A program made the translations under genes and the position numbers. A stretch of 64,000 nucleotides of DNA from Legionella birminghamensis (GTDB lineage: Bacteria > Pseudomonadota > Gammaproteobacteria > Legionellales > Legionellaceae), in assembly GCF_900452515.1 (NCBI RefSeq), contig NZ_UGNW01000001.1, positions 3,493,501 through 3,557,500 on the forward strand, given 5' to 3'. The notes under the pieces were generated by a model that saw nothing but the letters and a program-made list of their open reading frames with translations, had not been told where the DNA came from and ran no database searches. Below are positions 1-7,647 of the stretch, piece by piece. Every line of letters begins with the position of its first letter. Position 1 is the stretch's first letter.

Positions 1-67
1 TACAAAGCAATTTTTCTGTCGCAGGACCTTATGTGACATTGAAGCTGAGAGGCTGACAGCTGTATCA

Positions 68-96
68 CTAATCGAATCCCGGCGGGATTCGATTAG
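68..96 (-). terminator. Perfect hairpin directly after ubiI
   Basis: A 13-14 bp perfect inverted repeat (CTAATCGAATCCC pairing with GGGATTCGATTAG, loop of about 3) begins 4 bases after the ubiI stop codon. No U tract follows it on the minus strand, so it is a 3'-end stabiliser or Rho-assisted terminator rather than a classical intrinsic terminator. The GAATCCC/GGGATTC core resembles the arms of the GC-rich repeat family seen elsewhere in the window. Confidence 0.5.
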
Positions 97-99
97 CTT

Positions 100-1266
100 T
101 CACAAAAGCGTTTCGCCATTGGCATGCTCAACAAACAAGCGCTTTAATGGGGTCACCTGATTACAAAATCGCATTCCGACTCCGCGCAGAAACCGCAGTG
201 GCGGCAGCGGGTTGGCAAAGCCGCTTTTTAAAGCCTGCATCAGTAAAATGGTCTGCCATACACTGGCTTTGCGGGCACGCTGATATTCCGCCATCATTTT
301 CCTTGTAACTATTTTTTTGCCGCTTCGATCAAGAATTGCAAGCCAGGCAGCAACATCTTCTAAGCCCACATTTAAACCCAAACCCGCCAATGGATGGATG
401 GTATGGGCGGCATCGCCCATTAATAACCAATGCGGACCCGAATATTGTTTAACATGGCGCATTCTTAACGGAAACTGAAAGCGTTTGCTGATAAGCTCCA
501 CCTGTCCCAATTTTTTTTGAAATGCCAAGCTAAGCTGCTGATTGAAATCAGGCTCTGCCATTCCCAGTAATTGCTGCGCACGCGCCGGCGTTGTAGACCA
601 GACAATCGAACATTGATGAGAATCCTTTAATGGCAGGAAAGCCAGGGGGCCGTCGCTATTAAAAATCTGATAAGCGGTTTGCTGGTGCGGCAATGCAGTC
701 TGTACAGTGGCAACCAGCGCATGCTGATGATAAGGCCAGGAATCCAGGTCAACATGAAGCAGCTTACGGCTTGGCGATTCTGCACCATCCGCAGCAATTA
801 ACAGTTGGCTTTCCCAACAGCCTGTCTTGCTTTTAACAGTAATTTTATCCGCACAAGGGGCAATATCCCTAATTTCGGTTAAGGCAAAGCAGCGAACATT
901 ATCCAGTTGCTGAAGGGCCTTCAACAAAGCGTTTTTTATTACCGATTCTTCAATAATCGTCCCCAGCTTTTCAGCGGCGATCAGCCGTGAATCGAAATCA
1001 ATGGCTGCCCCATTGGCTTCCCAGACATGCATCGCCTGGTAGGGAGAATGGCGCGATTGCCGGATAGCATCCCATATCCCAAGCGTTTTAAATAAATGCT
1101 CCGATGCCTGATTCACTGCATAGACCCTTAGATCCGGCTCCTCTGAGATTGCCATTTCCCTGGCGTCCAGCAAAGCAACACTATACTGGCGTTTTGCCAT
1201 GGCCAGAGCCGCAGTCAGCCCAACCACACCCCCGCCCGCGACCAGCACATCAACCGGTTCAATCAT
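100..1266 (-). CDS. ubiI: FAD-dependent ubiquinone biosynthesis hydroxylase, UbiI/VisC type
   Basis: A flavoprotein monooxygenase of the UbiH/COQ6 family, expected to hydroxylate the C5 position of the octaprenyl-phenol ring in ubiquinone synthesis. The N-terminal FAD Rossmann motif GGGVVG is at residues 11-16, a central AADGAES stretch is the DG motif, and GDAAHTIHPLAGLG is the second FAD/ribose motif; the GDAAHTIHP form is that of UbiI rather than UbiH. At 388 residues it has family length. It overlaps the end of ubiH by 8 bases, so it is probably translationally coupled as the third gene of a pepP-ubiH-ubiI operon, the same order as in Escherichia coli. Assignment to UbiI rather than UbiF rests on this context. 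Confidence 0.88.
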   Translation of the reverse strand: MIEPVDVLVAGGGVVGLTAALAMAKRQYSVALLDAREMAISEEPDLRVYAVNQASEHLFKTLGIWDAIRQSRHSPYQAMHVWEANGAAIDFDSRLIAAEKLGTIIEESVIKNALLKALQQLDNVRCFALTEIRDIAPCADKITVKSKTGCWESQLLIAADGAESPSRKLLHVDLDSWPYHQHALVATVQTALPHQQTAYQIFNSDGPLAFLPLKDSHQCSIVWSTTPARAQQLLGMAEPDFNQQLSLAFQKKLGQVELISKRFQFPLRMRHVKQYSGPHWLLMGDAAHTIHPLAGLGLNVGLEDVAAWLAILDRSGKKIVTRKMMAEYQRARKASVWQTILLMQALKSGFANPLPPLRFLRGVGMRFCNQVTPLKRLFVEHANGETLL

Positions 1267-2485
1267 GTTTTTCTCTCTGCTCTAAAGGGATGCCACAGGC
1301 CAGGTCAGGTACATGACCTGAAAAACCGCGAGCATGATAGGTTAATAATTTCTGCAGCATTGGAGAATTATCCATTGCCATTAAGCCCAGGCGGCGAGCC
1401 AGCCCCACCCCCGGCAAGGGGCTGGTGAACAGTTCTACCAGACCATCGGTGAAATAGCTTATGGCGGTCTGATCATAACGGCGCATGGATTGATAATGCG
1501 ACAACATAGGAGGATTTAGCCCTTTCTCAATAATCAACTGTGCCAGAGTCGCTACATCTCTCAGCCCGAGATTGAACCCTTGCCCCGCCACAGGGTGCAA
1601 AGTATGTGCGGCGTTACCGACAAACACCACCGGCCATTGTATTTGCATGGGCATAATGGCCTGCTGCAGAGGAAATAAATGGCGTTTGCCCGCTTTCAGA
1701 AAACGGCCTAGCTTGTAACCAAAAACAGTTTGCACACGGCTTAGAAAAGCGCGGTCATCCAGAGCCATCAGCTCCTGTCCCGCCGCTGGCGGCATCGCCC
1801 AAATCAGAGAAGAACGCTGCCCGCTCATCGGCAGGATCGCCATAGGTCCCATTGAGGTAAACCGTTCATAGGCAGAGTTGGCATGTGATCTGGACAAACC
1901 AATGTTGGCAGCAAGCGCCACCTGATGATAGTCCTTCACCTCAGCCGGTAAATTCAGCAGCTTCCTAACCATAGAATTTAGCCCATCAGCGGCCACCAGC
2001 AGTCTGGTTTTAATCTGCCGCGTCTGCTCTCCCTGCTGAACCAGTGCAATATGCTTCTCATTATCCCAATTGATCAGACGGGCAGGTGCGAGAATGGAAT
2101 CTTTATCAAGCAGCGAATGCAGAGCCTGATTGATATGCTGCATTTCAAGTACCGCGCCTAGTAACTCTTCATTTTTCCTGTATAGGCGGGTACCGCCAAA
2201 ATGGGCTTGCTCTGACACATAGATAGCCTCTATAGCAGTCGCATGCGCTTGTAATAAAGGCCAGACATTGAGCATTTGTAAAATTCGTATACTGGCTGGC
2301 GATAAGGCCAGAGTGCGCGCATCAAAATCGGGACTTATGCGTTCAGAAAAACACTGCGCCTCAATCAGCAGGCAGCGATAGCCGGTATTGGCTAAAGCCA
2401 GTAACAGGGCGGCGCCGGCAAGGCCGCCGCCGACAATAAGAATATCAATGCTTTCTTCAGCTTTGCATGAGGCGTTCAATCTCAT
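1259..2485 (-). CDS. ubiH: 2-octaprenyl-6-methoxyphenol hydroxylase UbiH
   Basis: FAD-dependent aromatic hydroxylase of the ubiquinone pathway (C1 hydroxylation in E. coli). The FAD motif GGGLAGAA is at residues 19-26, LVAADGLNS is the DG motif, and the third motif reads GNAAHTLHPVAGQG, with Asn replacing the usual Asp exactly as I recall for UbiH orthologues. The gene starts 29 bases inside pepP; a GAGG ribosome binding site within the pepP codons supports this start and implies coupling. The 408-residue length is normal. Both this gene and ubiI downstream are full length, so the operon supplies two of the three ring hydroxylations. Confidence 0.9.
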   Translation of the reverse strand: MRLNASCKAEESIDILIVGGGLAGAALLLALANTGYRCLLIEAQCFSERISPDFDARTLALSPASIRILQMLNVWPLLQAHATAIEAIYVSEQAHFGGTRLYRKNEELLGAVLEMQHINQALHSLLDKDSILAPARLINWDNEKHIALVQQGEQTRQIKTRLLVAADGLNSMVRKLLNLPAEVKDYHQVALAANIGLSRSHANSAYERFTSMGPMAILPMSGQRSSLIWAMPPAAGQELMALDDRAFLSRVQTVFGYKLGRFLKAGKRHLFPLQQAIMPMQIQWPVVFVGNAAHTLHPVAGQGFNLGLRDVATLAQLIIEKGLNPPMLSHYQSMRRYDQTAISYFTDGLVELFTSPLPGVGLARRLGLMAMDNSPMLQKLLTYHARGFSGHVPDLACGIPLEQREKHD

Positions 2486-3764
2486 CTACCTCAACCGGTA
2501 ATGCAGCAGTCAGATTTTCATGGCCGGTTGCGGTAACCAGCACATCGTCTTCAATTCTAACGCCAATGTTCCACCATTTTTCATCGACTCCCGGCGTATT
2601 GGCGCTAATATAAAGTCCAGGCTCAACAGTCAAGACCATACCCGGTTCGAGCAAACGCCAGTCATTATTTAGTTTATAAGCGCCGCAATCATGAACATCC
2701 AGACCCAGCCAATGACCGGAATTATGCATATAGAAGGATTTGTAGGCTTCTTTTTGAATCAGCTCTTCGAGACTACCATGGAGCAATCCCAGTTCAATGA
2801 GACCGGCCGTCATGATTTTTACCATCGTCTGCTGGACTTCAACCCAGCGCAAGCCTGGTCGAATACAGGCCACGCCTGCTTTCTGGGCTTTTAATACCAA
2901 CTCATAAATTGCACGCTGTTCCGGAGAAAATTTTCCGCTCACTGGAAAGGTACGGGTAATGTCAGCAGCATAGTTCTGATATTCGCCCCCGGCATCGATC
3001 AAAACCAGATCAGCTTGCTTCAAGGGCTGGTTATTGTCGGTGTAATGCAGAATACAGGCATTTTCCCCGCCGCCAACAATGGGGTCGTAGGCAACGCTGC
3101 GGCAACCCTGACGAAAGAACTCATGGATTAACTCTGCTTCCAGTTCATATTCGTAAGCTAATTGCCGGCATTTTTGCATGGCTTTTTTATGGGCAGCCAC
3201 TGAAATATCAGCCGCCTTGCGCATTAGATTAATTTCCGCCTCGCTCTTGAACAAGCGCAATTCGCTGATATGCGGATCTACATCTACAATTGCCTCCGGT
3301 GCCTGCACACCGCGTCTTATCTGCTTTTTAAGGGAATCAATTGCGCCCAGGATGAAGGCATCATAATGCGGGTTGCGCTCCAGGGTATAATAGACGGCAT
3401 TTTTACCGGCAAGTAACTGGGGTAAGCGCTCGGAGAGTTCGGTAATGGAAAAGGCCTGTTTTACGCCTAAGACTTTGCCTGCATTATCCTGACCCAAACG
3501 CCTGCCAGTCCATTGTTCCATCGCTGCATTGCGGGGGCGGTTAAACAACAGGCTATCCCCTTCCTCTCCCGCCATAATGACCAGCAAGGCTTCTGGCTCC
3601 TGGAAGCCGGTTAAATAATAGAAATGGCTGTCCTGCCTGAAGCGGTAGTGAGCATCTCCGTTTCGCAGTACTTCGTCAGCGGCCGGTATAATTGCCAGGC
3701 TATTGGCAGGTAATGCTTGCGCAAGGCGGCAACGCCTCTGGTGATACTCATGCTGGCTTATCAT
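2457..3764 (-). CDS. pepP: Xaa-Pro aminopeptidase (aminopeptidase P)
   Basis: A cytosolic metallopeptidase of the M24 pita-bread family that removes N-terminal residues preceding proline. The N-terminal domain contains YYLTGF; the catalytic domain shows the five metal ligands in order: the two Asp of LIDAGGEYQNYAADITRTF, the His of HNSGHWLG, the Glu of VEPGLY and the Glu of RIEDD. Length (435 residues) matches bacterial PepP. It is first in the operon with ubiH and ubiI and lies just downstream of ygfB (11-base gap), an order shared with E. coli. No oddities seen. Confidence 0.94.
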   Translation of the reverse strand: MISQHEYHQRRCRLAQALPANSLAIIPAADEVLRNGDAHYRFRQDSHFYYLTGFQEPEALLVIMAGEEGDSLLFNRPRNAAMEQWTGRRLGQDNAGKVLGVKQAFSITELSERLPQLLAGKNAVYYTLERNPHYDAFILGAIDSLKKQIRRGVQAPEAIVDVDPHISELRLFKSEAEINLMRKAADISVAAHKKAMQKCRQLAYEYELEAELIHEFFRQGCRSVAYDPIVGGGENACILHYTDNNQPLKQADLVLIDAGGEYQNYAADITRTFPVSGKFSPEQRAIYELVLKAQKAGVACIRPGLRWVEVQQTMVKIMTAGLIELGLLHGSLEELIQKEAYKSFYMHNSGHWLGLDVHDCGAYKLNNDWRLLEPGMVLTVEPGLYISANTPGVDEKWWNIGVRIEDDVLVTATGHENLTAALPVEVDEIERLMQS

Positions 3765-3775
3765 GCTTTTATTCC

Positions 3776-4360
3776 TTAATGCGTGTTAGTAGAAGAGCCT
3801 CGATTCGATTGATTGGAATTCAAATCGCCATGAAGGCGAAGCACAGCCATTCTGGCATATTCGCTGACTTCCATTAAAGCCTTTTCATCATCTTCATCGA
3901 TTTGCAATGATTGGTAATCCAGTTCAGCAAACTCCTGAAGATGTTGCAAGGCCTCCTGGGATTCTTCTTCTTCGAATTCAGAAAAGCCAATGCCGGCCAT
4001 CGTCAAACCCTGGGTAAATCCTTCACACCATTCGCTGAACGCTTTCGCCCTTTCGATGAGCGGGATATGTTCTTCGGGAAGCAGCAACTGAAAATCAAAG
4101 TCCAGATTATTGATCTGGTGAAGGCTAACAGAATAAACATCAAACATCGCCATCGCGGCTTGCTTGGTTTCTTCATTTTTCCTGTAATCAATCATAAGCG
4201 CCCGCACATAGGACTCCCCCGCACTGACCGCCCCGGCGCATAAATAACCGCATAGGACACCATGCAATTCACTGCTGGAAATCGGTAAGTTCAGCACAGC
4301 AACTTTCTCTTCAAAGGCTTGAAAAGCAGGGAGACGCAAGTGGGTAAATTCATTCGACAT
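3776..4360 (-). CDS. ygfB: YgfB/UPF0149 family protein
   Basis: Small acidic, all-helical protein of the UPF0149 (YecA/YgfB) family; in this family the ELHGVLCGYLCAGA-type stretch (residues about 33-46 here) and a C-terminal YARMAVLRLH motif are characteristic, and both are visible. Molecular function is not established in the family generally. The ATG beginning MSNEFTHLRL was chosen over a TTG 21 bases upstream because it matches family length (194 residues). The gene is divergent from zapA and lies immediately upstream of pepP, as in E. coli, and probably heads the pepP-ubiH-ubiI transcription unit. Confidence 0.85.
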   Translation of the reverse strand: MSNEFTHLRLPAFQAFEEKVAVLNLPISSSELHGVLCGYLCAGAVSAGESYVRALMIDYRKNEETKQAAMAMFDVYSVSLHQINNLDFDFQLLLPEEHIPLIERAKAFSEWCEGFTQGLTMAGIGFSEFEEEESQEALQHLQEFAELDYQSLQIDEDDEKALMEVSEYARMAVLRLHGDLNSNQSNRGSSTNTH

Positions 4361-4498
4361 AATACACTCTGATATAAACAATTTAAAAAATGATAGGATT
4401 TTTTAATAATCTTATTGTGATTATAATAACTGATTTGCTGGGACAAACCAAAATTGTTAAACTGTTTGAATGTCGCTGAATATTCCAAGGCATCTGCT

Positions 4499-4819
4499 AT
4501 GACAACATCAAAACCCTGCTCTATTCGATTATTAAATAAAACTTATGAAATTAAATGCCCTGATCATGAAGTGGATAACTTACAGCGTGCCGGTCAAAAA
4601 TTAAATGAGCAACTGCTCGCCAATAAGAAAAAGTTCAGGCAATTGGATGAGTTTCAGAATCTTTTGCTGGCGGCCATTCATATCAGCCACGAATTGATAT
4701 CGTGTCAAAAACAACAGGAACAGCAACGCCATCAGGTCACACAGTTCATCAATTCCCTTGAGACGCGGATTAACCAGGTAGTTAATGGTAGTCCGGAGTT
4801 TGATCCGCAGACAGATTGA
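4499..4819 (+). CDS. zapA: Cell division protein ZapA
   Basis: Z-ring associated protein that bundles FtsZ filaments. The 106-residue product has the ZapA N-terminal beta domain (SIRLLNKTYEIKCP) with the typical LLN-YEIKCP pattern, followed by a helical segment containing AAQ-like and LLAAIHISHELI residues that forms the coiled-coil dimer. The start at MTTSKPCS is preferred to an in-frame ATG 45 bases upstream because it matches family length. It is divergent from ygfB as in other gammaproteobacteria. The usual neighbours, 6S RNA and a 5-formyltetrahydrofolate cycloligase gene, are not found downstream; the repeat element and an unknown small gene lie there instead. Confidence 0.85.
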   Translation: MTTSKPCSIRLLNKTYEIKCPDHEVDNLQRAGQKLNEQLLANKKKFRQLDEFQNLLLAAIHISHELISCQKQQEQQRHQVTQFINSLETRINQVVNGSPEFDPQTD

Positions 4820-4835
4820 GAATTCAAAGCCCGCT

Positions 4836-5057
4836 TCAATCCCCGCGGATAAACCCATAGGTATCTACACAAGTGCCTACAAGCCATATGAGATAAAATG
4901 AGTCTGACGGAGAAGCCATCTGTCTTTGCGAACGAAGTGAAGCAATCGAGTTTTCGGTGCTTCATATTAACTCCGTTCTTGCTTCGCTATGCCCGCCAAG
5001 ACGGCTTGTAGAACTTGTGTAAATACCTATAGGTCGATGCCACGGGGATTCGACTGC
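4836..5057. repeat. GC-rich inverted-repeat element, copy 1 (variant core)
   Basis: Two 31-base near-complementary ends (4855-4885 and 5003-5033) begin with CCATAGGTATCTACACAAG and extend into CTACAAGCC. Outside them lie single arm units: ATCCCCGCGG at the left and GTCGATGCCACGGGGATTCG at the right. The core is not the family core: it carries TTTGCGAACGAAGTGAAGC, a widespread bacterial repeat also present at 43.3 kb. Immediately right (about 5102-5122) is a small CTGCGG/CCGCAG hairpin also found inside the copy at 36.4 kb. The element lies between zapA and a convergent small gene. Confidence 0.75.
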
Positions 5058-5136
5058 AACATGGATTCCGCGAACATGTCGCGGAAAGTAGGGAAGAGAA
5101 CATGCTGCGGCTTGTCCGCAGTGACCTTGAAGCGGA

Positions 5137-5475
5137 TTACATCATCATTGATACACCACTTTCCAGTGAAGCACCGCTGTCAAGACTCTGGCCGGAACCC
5201 ATGCCAAATGAAGATCCCCCAGGCTGGCTTTGATTGAACATGCCGGCCATTTGATCAAACGCCTTGCCAAAATCCATATTGCCAAAAACGTTTGACACGG
5301 TGTCAGTTAGCATACCGCCTAATTGATTAACCATATCCTGCATACCCTCGAGGATTTCCTGCCAGGGATCTTTTTTGTCCTTTTTCCCATCGTCACTGGG
5401 AAACATTTGCCCCATCATTTGATCGAGGTTACTCGAGGCATCTGAACCGCCGCCCATTGGACTCATACCAGACAT
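5137..5475 (-). CDS. Small Met/Gly/Ser-rich protein of unknown function
   Basis: A 112-residue product without a recognised domain. It begins MSGMSPMGGG, contains a short charged segment (DDGKKDKKDPWQEI) and then a probable amphipathic helix (GMQDMVNQLGGMLTDTVSNV), and ends in a low-complexity tail rich in Gly, Ser and Met ending VSMMM. There is no signal peptide or transmembrane segment. Codon use and a reasonable upstream spacer support a real gene, and it is divergent from the alpha/beta hydrolase gene. The methionine content (about one residue in eight) could suit metal binding or a membrane-surface helix, but that is speculation. Confidence 0.6.
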   Translation of the reverse strand: MSGMSPMGGGSDASSNLDQMMGQMFPSDDGKKDKKDPWQEILEGMQDMVNQLGGMLTDTVSNVFGNMDFGKAFDQMAGMFNQSQPGGSSFGMGSGQSLDSGASLESGVSMMM

Positions 5476-5660
5476 ATCAGCACCTATAATTAAAAATAGT
5501 TTCTTATTAAAGATAGCATAAACTCACATTGTAGCGCAGCTATCCTGATTGCTTTTAGAAACCAGATAAAACGAGTATGATAACTATAACAAATTGAAGA
5601 TGGAAAAAATCTTCAAGCGCCAAGGTTTACATTTTCTTTTCAATTTTTAGACAGGCCATT

Positions 5661-6461
5661 ATGAATCTCAGTGACTTTCGTTGCATGCGGCAAGGAGTAC
5701 AATTATCGGTCGTTAAACCGGAACAGGTTTCTTTACTAAATGCCATCGATCGCCGAAATGGAAAGAAACAAAAAGCGCTACTGGTTTTGCATGGCTTTTC
5801 CTCCTCCCCGGCAGTGTTTAGAGAATTACAGACCGGATTTGAGGGCTATGATGCTATTGTTATTCCTGTTCTTCCCGGCCATGCAAGCAATCTTGAGGAA
5901 TTTACCCGCACCAAAGCGCAGGACTGGCTGGAATATGTGAGAGGAATTTGTGCAACGCTGATTAACGAGTACGAGCAGGTCGATATTTTGGGGCTTTCCC
6001 TGGGTGGCCTGCTAGCCTGTCATCTGGGCTTTGAATTCAAACTGAATCATCTTTACTTACTTGCTCCTGCACTTGATTTGCCATTCACTCTGTCAAAAAC
6101 ATTACATCTTGCCAGGGCGCTGCGCAAATTGGGATTTATCCGCTTACGAAGTGCCGCGGGAAATATTTTTAAACCCTCAAGTTGCGAAATTGCTTACCGC
6201 CAATTGCCGCTCAATACCATTGTTGAAATACTAAGCCTTATCCGTAATTTTCAGTTTACCCTGCCATGCTGCCCCACTGATGTGTTTCTAGGGTGTCACG
6301 ATAAAGTAATATCCTCTCATAAAGTCGCTGCTCGTTTTGCCGGGCAAGCGCATATTCAAATCCACTGGCTACAAAATTCCGCACATGTCATTCCTTTGGA
6401 CAGTGACATCAAAGAAGTGCTAGATTGCATTCAGAAAAACCTCCGATCCATTAGCCTGTAA
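5661..6461 (+). CDS. Alpha/beta hydrolase, carboxylesterase/monoacylglycerol lipase-like
   Basis: A serine hydrolase with the alpha/beta fold. The oxyanion segment LVLHGFSSSP is at residues 41-50, the nucleophile elbow GLSLGG places Ser at about 113, and the catalytic His is in NSAHVIPLD at about 242; the Asp is probably in the VFLGCHDKV stretch. The short-chain carboxylesterase and monoacylglycerol lipase group (Est30-like) has this layout and a similar length (266 residues). The substrate cannot be deduced. No signal peptide, so cytosolic. It appears to be a single-gene unit, divergent from the small Met-rich gene. Confidence 0.82.
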   Translation: MNLSDFRCMRQGVQLSVVKPEQVSLLNAIDRRNGKKQKALLVLHGFSSSPAVFRELQTGFEGYDAIVIPVLPGHASNLEEFTRTKAQDWLEYVRGICATLINEYEQVDILGLSLGGLLACHLGFEFKLNHLYLLAPALDLPFTLSKTLHLARALRKLGFIRLRSAAGNIFKPSSCEIAYRQLPLNTIVEILSLIRNFQFTLPCCPTDVFLGCHDKVISSHKVAARFAGQAHIQIHWLQNSAHVIPLDSDIKEVLDCIQKNLRSISL

Positions 6462-6557
6462 GAATATTTAACAATTTTCATTAATTTACATCTATCGGGA
6501 ATGAATTTAACCTGTTATCATAGACGGGTTTTTAGCAACCAGCCAAGGGTATCTTTC

Positions 6558-6764
6558 ATGAAAAATATTGCATTAATCTTATGTTTAGTTCCTGTAGTCT
6601 CTTTCGCTACCCCTAAAGATGATGCCATGATTACTGTCTATCAAGAGCGTTGCGCCAAAGAACAGGATCCGGTCAAACGTCAGAATTACTGCCACGCTCT
6701 GGAGCAGGTTGATACCAATACTGTAATTGCCGATCCGTTTCGTCAGGACACAGCAATCGTTTAA
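6558..6764 (+). CDS. Small predicted periplasmic protein
   Basis: A 68-residue product beginning MKNIALILCLVPVVSFATPK, a clear signal peptide with a probable cleavage after SFA. The mature part, about 50 residues, has two cysteines (ERCAKEQ and QNYCHAL) that could form one disulfide. The start was chosen over an in-frame ATG 57 bases upstream because it places the signal peptide at the N terminus and follows an AAGGG-like ribosome binding site. No family recognised. Confidence 0.65.
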   Translation: MKNIALILCLVPVVSFATPKDDAMITVYQERCAKEQDPVKRQNYCHALEQVDTNTVIADPFRQDTAIV

Positions 6765-6822
6765 TTGATTTTTCAGAAGCCGCGGTATTAAACAATCGAA
6801 GCCAAGCAGCATCAGAACAATG

Positions 6823-7042
6823 GAATCCCCGCGGCACCGACCGCGGGGCCCATGCCTGTAGGAGTAGCATGGGTCGTCAGACAAGTTTCAATGTTGCCAA
6901 AACATAAGATTTAACAGGTAGTCGTAAACAAGTCTTCTTGACATTCAATTGGCTTCGTTTGGGCCCCGCGGTCGCAGCCGCGGGGATTCGAAAACGCGGC
7001 ACCGCGGGGATTCGAAGAGGCTGCGTCGCGGGAACGGAATGG
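6823..7042 (-). repeat. GC-rich inverted-repeat element, copy 2
   Basis: Arms: GAATCCCCGCGGCACCGACC plus GCGGGGCCC at the left, and GGGCCCCGCGGTCGCAGCCG followed by GCGGGGATTCG at the right. The right arm holds three tandem units of 23-25 bp. The core, read on the minus strand, matches the core of the copies at 62.4 kb closely (CGAAGCCAATTGAATGT, ACTTGTTTA, CTACCTGTTAAA, TTTTGGCAACATTGAAAC). It lies between convergent genes (the small periplasmic protein and yqhA) and fills the whole gap. Confidence 0.85.
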
Positions 7043-7066
7043 TCAATCCTCACAATTGGCTGCGTC

Positions 7067-7573
7067 CTACCTCCCCTTGAACAATAAGCGATTGGTGAAC
7101 GCGATTGCCAGAACCGATACAAGCAGGGTTAGATGGATGAGAACTTGCCACATAATCGTATCATTTTGATGCTTGGTGGGATCGATAAAGGTTCGCAGCA
7201 GATGAATGGATGATATTCCGACCAGTGACAAGGCCAGCTTGATCTTCATTGCGCCAGCATCCAGCTCATCCAGCCATTCCGGCTGATCGGGATGGGCATG
7301 CAGCTGTAAATGAGAGACAAAGGTTTCATAGCCTCCCATTATTACCATAATCAATAAGTTCGCTATCATCACCACATCGATTAAATCCAGCACCCCCAGC
7401 ATAATCTGGGTATCGTCAAGCCCATTGATGTGAATAATCAAATGATATAATTCAATAATATAGCGATAAACATAAGCCCCTAAAATGCACAAAAGGCCCA
7501 GGTATAATGGGGCTTGTAGCCATCGCCCCATGAAGATAAGCTGGCTTAAGGCCTGTTTCAATCTGCTGCTCAT
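7067..7573 (-). CDS. yqhA: YqhA / UPF0114 family inner membrane protein
   Basis: A 168-residue multi-pass membrane protein of the UPF0114 (TIGR00645) family, function unknown. The family pattern is visible: an N-terminal helix LIFMGRWLQAPLYLGLL, a second helix around GVLDLIDVVMIANLLIMVIM with the conserved Asp in the membrane, then GGYETFVS, and two C-terminal helices (KIKLALSLVGISSIHLL and WQVLIHLTLLVSVLAIAF). It lies 75 bases downstream of the homospermidine synthase gene on the same strand and may be cotranscribed. Confidence 0.85.
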   Translation of the reverse strand: MSSRLKQALSQLIFMGRWLQAPLYLGLLCILGAYVYRYIIELYHLIIHINGLDDTQIMLGVLDLIDVVMIANLLIMVIMGGYETFVSHLQLHAHPDQPEWLDELDAGAMKIKLALSLVGISSIHLLRTFIDPTKHQNDTIMWQVLIHLTLLVSVLAIAFTNRLLFKGR

Positions 7574-7647
7574 GGTTACTCCGATCTAGGTTTTGCAGCA
7601 ACTTTAAACCGAGTGCAGAAAAAAGCAAGCCTTTGTCAATAAAGTTA

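Noticed and set aside
4820-5136. 6S RNA gene expected downstream of zapA
   Set aside because: The stretch is explained by the repeat element, and no 6S-like long hairpin with a central bubble was visible.
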